Assembly (NCBI GenBank): GCA_949740695.1
Contig: CATJIY010000052.1
Coordinates: forward strand, 1-7,738
DNA from: an uncultured Eubacteriales bacterium
Lineage (GTDB): Bacteria; Bacillota; Clostridia; Oscillospirales; Butyricicoccaceae
Length of the DNA stretch: 7,738 bases
Direction: 5' to 3'
Below the pieces are notes generated by a model, which had not been told where the DNA came from, made no database searches, and worked only from the letters and a program-made list of their open reading frames with translations. Below, one piece after another: positions 5,166 to 7,738 of the stretch (within the stretch, counting starts at the first letter, position 1; each line of letters starts with the position of its first letter). Position numbers and translations under genes: made by a program.

Positions 5166-5202
5166 ACGGCGGCTTGGCTTTGGTTAGAAAGGAGCGATTG
5201 CT

Positions 5203-6300
5203 GTGGAGCAATTTTTTGCTCTGGCTTTGGGAGAGGCGGTCCATTGGAAACGGGAACTGCTCTCCTGTACGGTACTGGAGCATGTGTCTTTAGCAGTAGA
5301 GGAGGTGGGAGGGCGGTTGTGGCTGGCCTCGGATGTCACTCAGGGCTGGGAGATCACTTTGGAAGATTTTTGGGGAAAAGCTCAAGGCGGGAAAGCCCTG
5401 CTGTTGTTTTTTCCGGCGGCTGCGCTTAGTGGGGAGGCAATTTCCCGGCTGGTAAATCAGGCGGAAATCGCCTGTATGGTAGCGGGCCGCACGCCAGTTG
5501 CCCTTTATGGCGACGCTCAGGCGCTAAAGGAGTTGAATTTACAGGAGCTTCCCTCTGATTTGCCCCAAGTCCAGACTGCGCCCGCCGAATGCATCCCGGT
5601 GACCGACGCGGAAAGCGCTTATGCTGCCCAAGAACAACTTCGCCGCCGGATTAATATGAACTGGATTCGCAAGGGGGTCATGCTGGTGGACCCCAATACC
5701 ACGCATATTTCTCCTTTGGCTCAGCTGGAGCCGGGCTGTACTATTTTGCCGGGCTGTCTGATTTATGGAACGACTCGGGTGGGCGAGGGGTCGGTGATCG
5801 GTCCGAATACCTTGCTGCGAGATGCGACGATTGGTAAAAACTGCATGGTAAACGCTTCCCAGATCAACCAAAGCCAAGTGGGAGACCGGACGACAGTGGG
5901 ACCCTTTGCCTATCTCCGGCCAGGTTGTCAGGTGGGAGAGCAAGCTCGCATTGGGGACTTTGTAGAGCTGAAAAACTCTACCGTCGGGGATGGCACCAAA
6001 ATTTCTCATTTGACTTACATTGGAGACAGTGATTTGGGCAGCGGTATTAACGTAGGCTGCGGCGTGGTTACAGTCAATTATGACGGCAAGAAAAAATACC
6101 GTACGACGATAGAGGATGGCAGCTTTATCGGCTGCAACGTCAATTTGGTTTCCCCAGTGAAAGTGGGGAAGGGAGCCTATCTGGCCGCTGGAGGCACCGT
6201 CACCCAAGATGTTCCCCAGGACGCGTTGGTAGTAGCTCGTTGCAGGGAAACGGTGAAGGAAGATTGGGCCGCTCACCGCCGGGAGGAAGGAAAACTGTAA
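5203..6300 (+). CDS. glmU: GlmU-like glucosamine-1-phosphate N-acetyltransferase with a shortened, degenerate uridylyltransferase domain
   Basis: GlmU normally acetylates glucosamine-1-phosphate and then couples GlcNAc-1-P to UTP, making UDP-GlcNAc for peptidoglycan. Here the protein has 365 residues against about 455. The C-terminal left-handed beta-helix (about 158-345) is intact. The E. coli active-site residues R333, K351, H363, Y366, N377, N386, Y387 and K392 map to R239, K257, H269, Y272, N283, N292, Y293 and K298, all with a constant offset of 94. The linker LRRRIN (146-151) is also present. The N-terminal 130 residues lack the LAAGxGTRM loop and the catalytic lysine; only faint similarity remains (LEHV at 25-28). 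A GTG start with AAAGGAG 8 bases upstream is well supported, so this is not a frameshifted pseudogene. Acetyltransferase activity is expected; uridylyltransferase activity is not. prs and pth follow, as in other Firmicutes. Confidence 0.88.
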   Translation: MEQFFALALGEAVHWKRELLSCTVLEHVSLAVEEVGGRLWLASDVTQGWEITLEDFWGKAQGGKALLLFFPAAALSGEAISRLVNQAEIACMVAGRTPVALYGDAQALKELNLQELPSDLPQVQTAPAECIPVTDAESAYAAQEQLRRRINMNWIRKGVMLVDPNTTHISPLAQLEPGCTILPGCLIYGTTRVGEGSVIGPNTLLRDATIGKNCMVNASQINQSQVGDRTTVGPFAYLRPGCQVGEQARIGDFVELKNSTVGDGTKISHLTYIGDSDLGSGINVGCGVVTVNYDGKKKYRTTIEDGSFIGCNVNLVSPVKVGKGAYLAAGGTVTQDVPQDALVVARCRETVKEDWAAHRREEGKL

Positions 6301-6309
6301 ATTGCAGGA

Positions 6310-6335
6310 AGCGCCTATAGGCCGCTCTGTTTTTT
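6310..6335 (+). terminator. Probable terminator or attenuator between glmU and prs
   Basis: AGCGCC (6310-6315), loop TATA, then GGC, a bulged C (6323) and GCT (6324-6326) form a bulged stem, followed by CTG and six T (6330-6335). I see no convincing promoter between it and prs, so prs may depend on read-through. Confidence 0.6.
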
Positions 6336-6346
6336 AGAAATAAAGG

Positions 6347-6359
6347 CGGCGGAGCCGCT
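6347..6359. repeat. Intergenic 13-base repeat, copy 2, hairpin before prs
   Basis: Identical to 2470-2482. GCGGC (6346-6350) pairs with GCCGC (6354-6358) around GGA. The same GCGGC could instead pair with GCCGC at 6321-6325 in the 3' arm of the terminator just upstream. Confidence 0.3.
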
Positions 6360-6388
6360 CATCTTAAGACATTTGAGGGGGTAAACAC

Positions 6389-7348
6389 ATGATTTCTCAT
6401 GGCACCAAGATCAAACTGTTCGCAGGCAATTCCCATCCCGCTTTGGCAAAAAGTATTGCCGATTGCTTGGAAATGCCGCTGGGGGACTGCGTTTGCAAGC
6501 AGTTTTCCGATGGGGAGATTTCGGTTTCCATCAATGAGACCGTTCGGGGCTGCGACGTATTTGTGGTTCAGTCCACCTGTTCTCCAGTAAATGATAACTT
6601 TATGGAACTGCTGATTATGATTGATGCTTTCCGCCGGGCATCCGCCGGACGGATTACTGCGGTGATGCCTTACTTTGGGTATGCCCGGCAGGATCGAAAG
6701 GCCAAGGCTCGAGATCCTATCTCCGCCAAGTTGTGCGCTGAGATGTTGGAAGCGGCCGGGGCAAACCGGGTATTGACTATGGACCTGCATGCTAGTCAGA
6801 TTCAGGGATTTTTCAGTATTCCAGTGGACAATCTGCTGGGCACAAAGATTTTGACCCAGTACTTTTATGATAAAATTGGCGTGGGGAATCCGGATTATGT
6901 GGTGGTTTCTCCCGATTTGGGTTCGGTGACCCGGGTGCGCAAGTTTACCGATAAACTGGATTTACCCATGGCCATTGTGGACAAGCGTCGGCCCAAGCCC
7001 AACGTATCCATGGTGATGAATATCATCGGCGATGTACGGGGTAAGCACGTGATCTTGGCAGACGACATGGTGGATACTGCGGGAACGCTGTGTAACGGGG
7101 CCAAAGCGCTGATTGAGATGGGCGGAGCCAAAGATATCATCGCCTGCGCCACCCATGGCGTGCTTTCGGGTCCGGCCATTCAACGGTTGGAGGACAGTGT
7201 GATTGATAAGCTGATTATGCTGGATACCATTCCCATCCAGGGGGAAAGAGCCATCAGTAAGATTGAGACCCTTTCAGTGGCTCCGCTGTTTGCCGAGGTA
7301 ATCCGTCGGATATACGACGAATCGCCCATTTCGGACCTTTACGATTGA
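6389..7348 (+). CDS. prs: Ribose-phosphate pyrophosphokinase (PRPP synthetase), class I
   Basis: Cytosolic enzyme that transfers pyrophosphate from ATP to ribose 5-phosphate, giving PRPP for nucleotide, NAD, histidine and tryptophan synthesis. The protein has 319 residues, normal for class I (about 317). FSDGEISVSINE (39-50) is the family N-terminal motif. The catalytic flexible loop is RQDRKAKARDPISAK (100-114), the metal/ATP segment is DLHASQIQGFF (132-142), SPDLGSVTRVRKF (174-186) follows, and the PRPP-binding loop is VILADDMVDTAGT (221-233). GAGGGGG lies 7 bases before the ATG. It sits 88 bases after glmU, across a possible terminator, and 28 bases before pth. The ctc gene (L25-like) that separates prs from pth in B. 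subtilis is absent. Confidence 0.98.
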   Translation: MISHGTKIKLFAGNSHPALAKSIADCLEMPLGDCVCKQFSDGEISVSINETVRGCDVFVVQSTCSPVNDNFMELLIMIDAFRRASAGRITAVMPYFGYARQDRKAKARDPISAKLCAEMLEAAGANRVLTMDLHASQIQGFFSIPVDNLLGTKILTQYFYDKIGVGNPDYVVVSPDLGSVTRVRKFTDKLDLPMAIVDKRRPKPNVSMVMNIIGDVRGKHVILADDMVDTAGTLCNGAKALIEMGGAKDIIACATHGVLSGPAIQRLEDSVIDKLIMLDTIPIQGERAISKIETLSVAPLFAEVIRRIYDESPISDLYD

Positions 7349-7362
7349 TTTTTCAAAAGGAA

Positions 7363-7368
7363 AAGGAG
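7363..7368 (+). promoter_or_regulatory. Ribosome binding site pointing to an ATT start for pth
   Basis: AAGGAG ends 8 bases before ATT at 7377. The 28-base gap after prs contains no ATG, GTG or TTG in the pth frame, so this site is the best evidence for the start. Confidence 0.65.
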
Positions 7369-7376
7369 TTTTACCT

Positions 7377-7738
7377 ATTTTTCGACGGAAGAAATTTTCC
7401 CAGCCCCAGGCGGCGGATTACATTGTTTGTGGGTTAGGCAATCCCGGCGGACGGTATGCGGAAACCCGCCACAACGTGGGCTTTGCCGCCGTTGATTTGC
7501 TGGCGGAAAAGACTGGCCTGGGCCAGTTGAAAATTGCCAAATGCAAGTCGCTTTGCGGCGTTGCTCAGATTGCCGGCAAATCGGTGTTGCTGATGAAGCC
7601 TCAAACTTATATGAACCTTTCCGGCGAGGCGGTGCGGGATATGTTGCAAGCTTATTCGGTGCCAGTGGAACGGTTGATTGTTATCTTTGACGACGCCGAT
7701 CTTCCTGCTGGACGCATCCGCATCCGAAAGAGCGGCTC
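7377..7738 (+). CDS. pth: Peptidyl-tRNA hydrolase, N-terminal part (runs off right edge), apparent ATT start
   Basis: Pth cleaves the ester bond of peptidyl-tRNAs dropped from the ribosome, recycling tRNA. I translated 120 codons by hand to the window end; the full family length is about 185-190. GLGNPG (19-24) holds the N10 equivalent (N22). TRHNVGF (30-36) carries the catalytic histidine, H32. KPQTYMNLSG (74-83) holds N80, and FDDADLPAG (104-112) has D105, matching E. coli D93. The N-terminus reads (M)FRRKKFSQPQAADYIV if ATT is decoded as the start. From the in-frame stop TAA at 7299 to the GLGNPG codons there is no ATG, GTG, TTG or CTG. It probably shares a transcript with prs. A sequencing error remains possible. 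Confidence 0.9.
   Translation, partial: MFRRKKFSQPQAADYIVCGLGNPGGRYAETRHNVGFAAVDLLAEKTGLGQLKIAKCKSLCGVAQIAGKSVLLMKPQTYMNLSGEAVRDMLQAYSVPVERLIVIFDDADLPAGRIRIRKSG

Larger units (their letters stand above)
4891..5202. other. 312-base gap between rqcH and glmU: no gene, some RNA-like structure and a promoter
   Basis: No convincing protein is encoded here in any frame; the short open frames lack family motifs. The left half can fold into stems (see 4906-4993). CCGATA (5012-5017) and TATCGG (5032-5037) form another weak hairpin. A promoter at 5048-5076 starts a leader of about 120 bases. I find no classical U-run terminator right after rqcH, nor the missing uridylyltransferase half of GlmU. Confidence 0.6.

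Noticed and set aside
4891..5202. Missing GlmU N-terminal domain hidden upstream by a frameshift
   Set aside because: None of the frames in this stretch contains LAAGxGTRM or other pyrophosphorylase motifs, and glmU has its own ribosome binding site and probable promoter.
5539..6276. Minus-strand 245-residue open frame
   Set aside because: Antisense to the conserved GlmU beta-helix; the repetitive hexapeptide code leaves the opposite strand open. No start signal or family match.

Overview
The window looks like chromosomal DNA from a Gram-positive anaerobe of the Bacillota, most likely class Clostridia and near the Oscillospiraceae/Ruminococcaceae. This is inferred from mid-range GC, strong AGGAGG-type ribosome binding sites, frequent GTG and TTG starts, sigma-A promoters, a SigH-like sigma factor, a DUF1858 redox-disulfide protein typical of anaerobes, and the glmU-prs-pth order known from Firmicutes. 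I see no insertion sequence, phage gene, CRISPR array, rRNA or tRNA.

Layout. (1) 1-249, minus strand: the N-terminus of a KtrB/TrkH potassium channel subunit running off the left edge. It is divergent from (2) an Lrp/AsnC regulator (469-927) with a near-consensus promoter. (3) A short SigH-like sigma factor (1061-1618) whose promoter is embedded in a repeat array and an extended dyad. It is followed by a two-site zinc-ribbon protein (1669-1947) with strikingly C-ending codons, then a strong terminator. (4) A monocistronic DUF1858 gene (2158-2364) with its own promoter and terminator. (5) trmK (from a TTG at 2547) overlapping rqcH (3208-4890): tRNA m1A22 methylation coupled with ribosome-associated quality control. 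(6) A 312-base gap holding possible RNA structure and a promoter. (7) glmU (5203-6300), prs (6389-7348) and the start of pth (7377 to the right edge): cell-wall precursor, PRPP and peptidyl-tRNA recycling.

Most notable points. The GlmU homologue keeps every acetyltransferase active-site residue but its N-terminal uridylyltransferase domain is cut down by about 94 residues and lacks the nucleotide-binding signature. pth has no ATG, GTG, TTG or CTG available between the preceding in-frame stop and its conserved core, and appears to start at ATT, placed 8 bases after a good Shine-Dalgarno sequence. The sigma-factor promoter carries several overlapping symmetric elements that suggest tight control. 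Apart from these, the genes are ordinary housekeeping genes. I do not see a clearly new multi-gene system; the sigma factor plus zinc-ribbon pair is the closest to an uncharacterised module.
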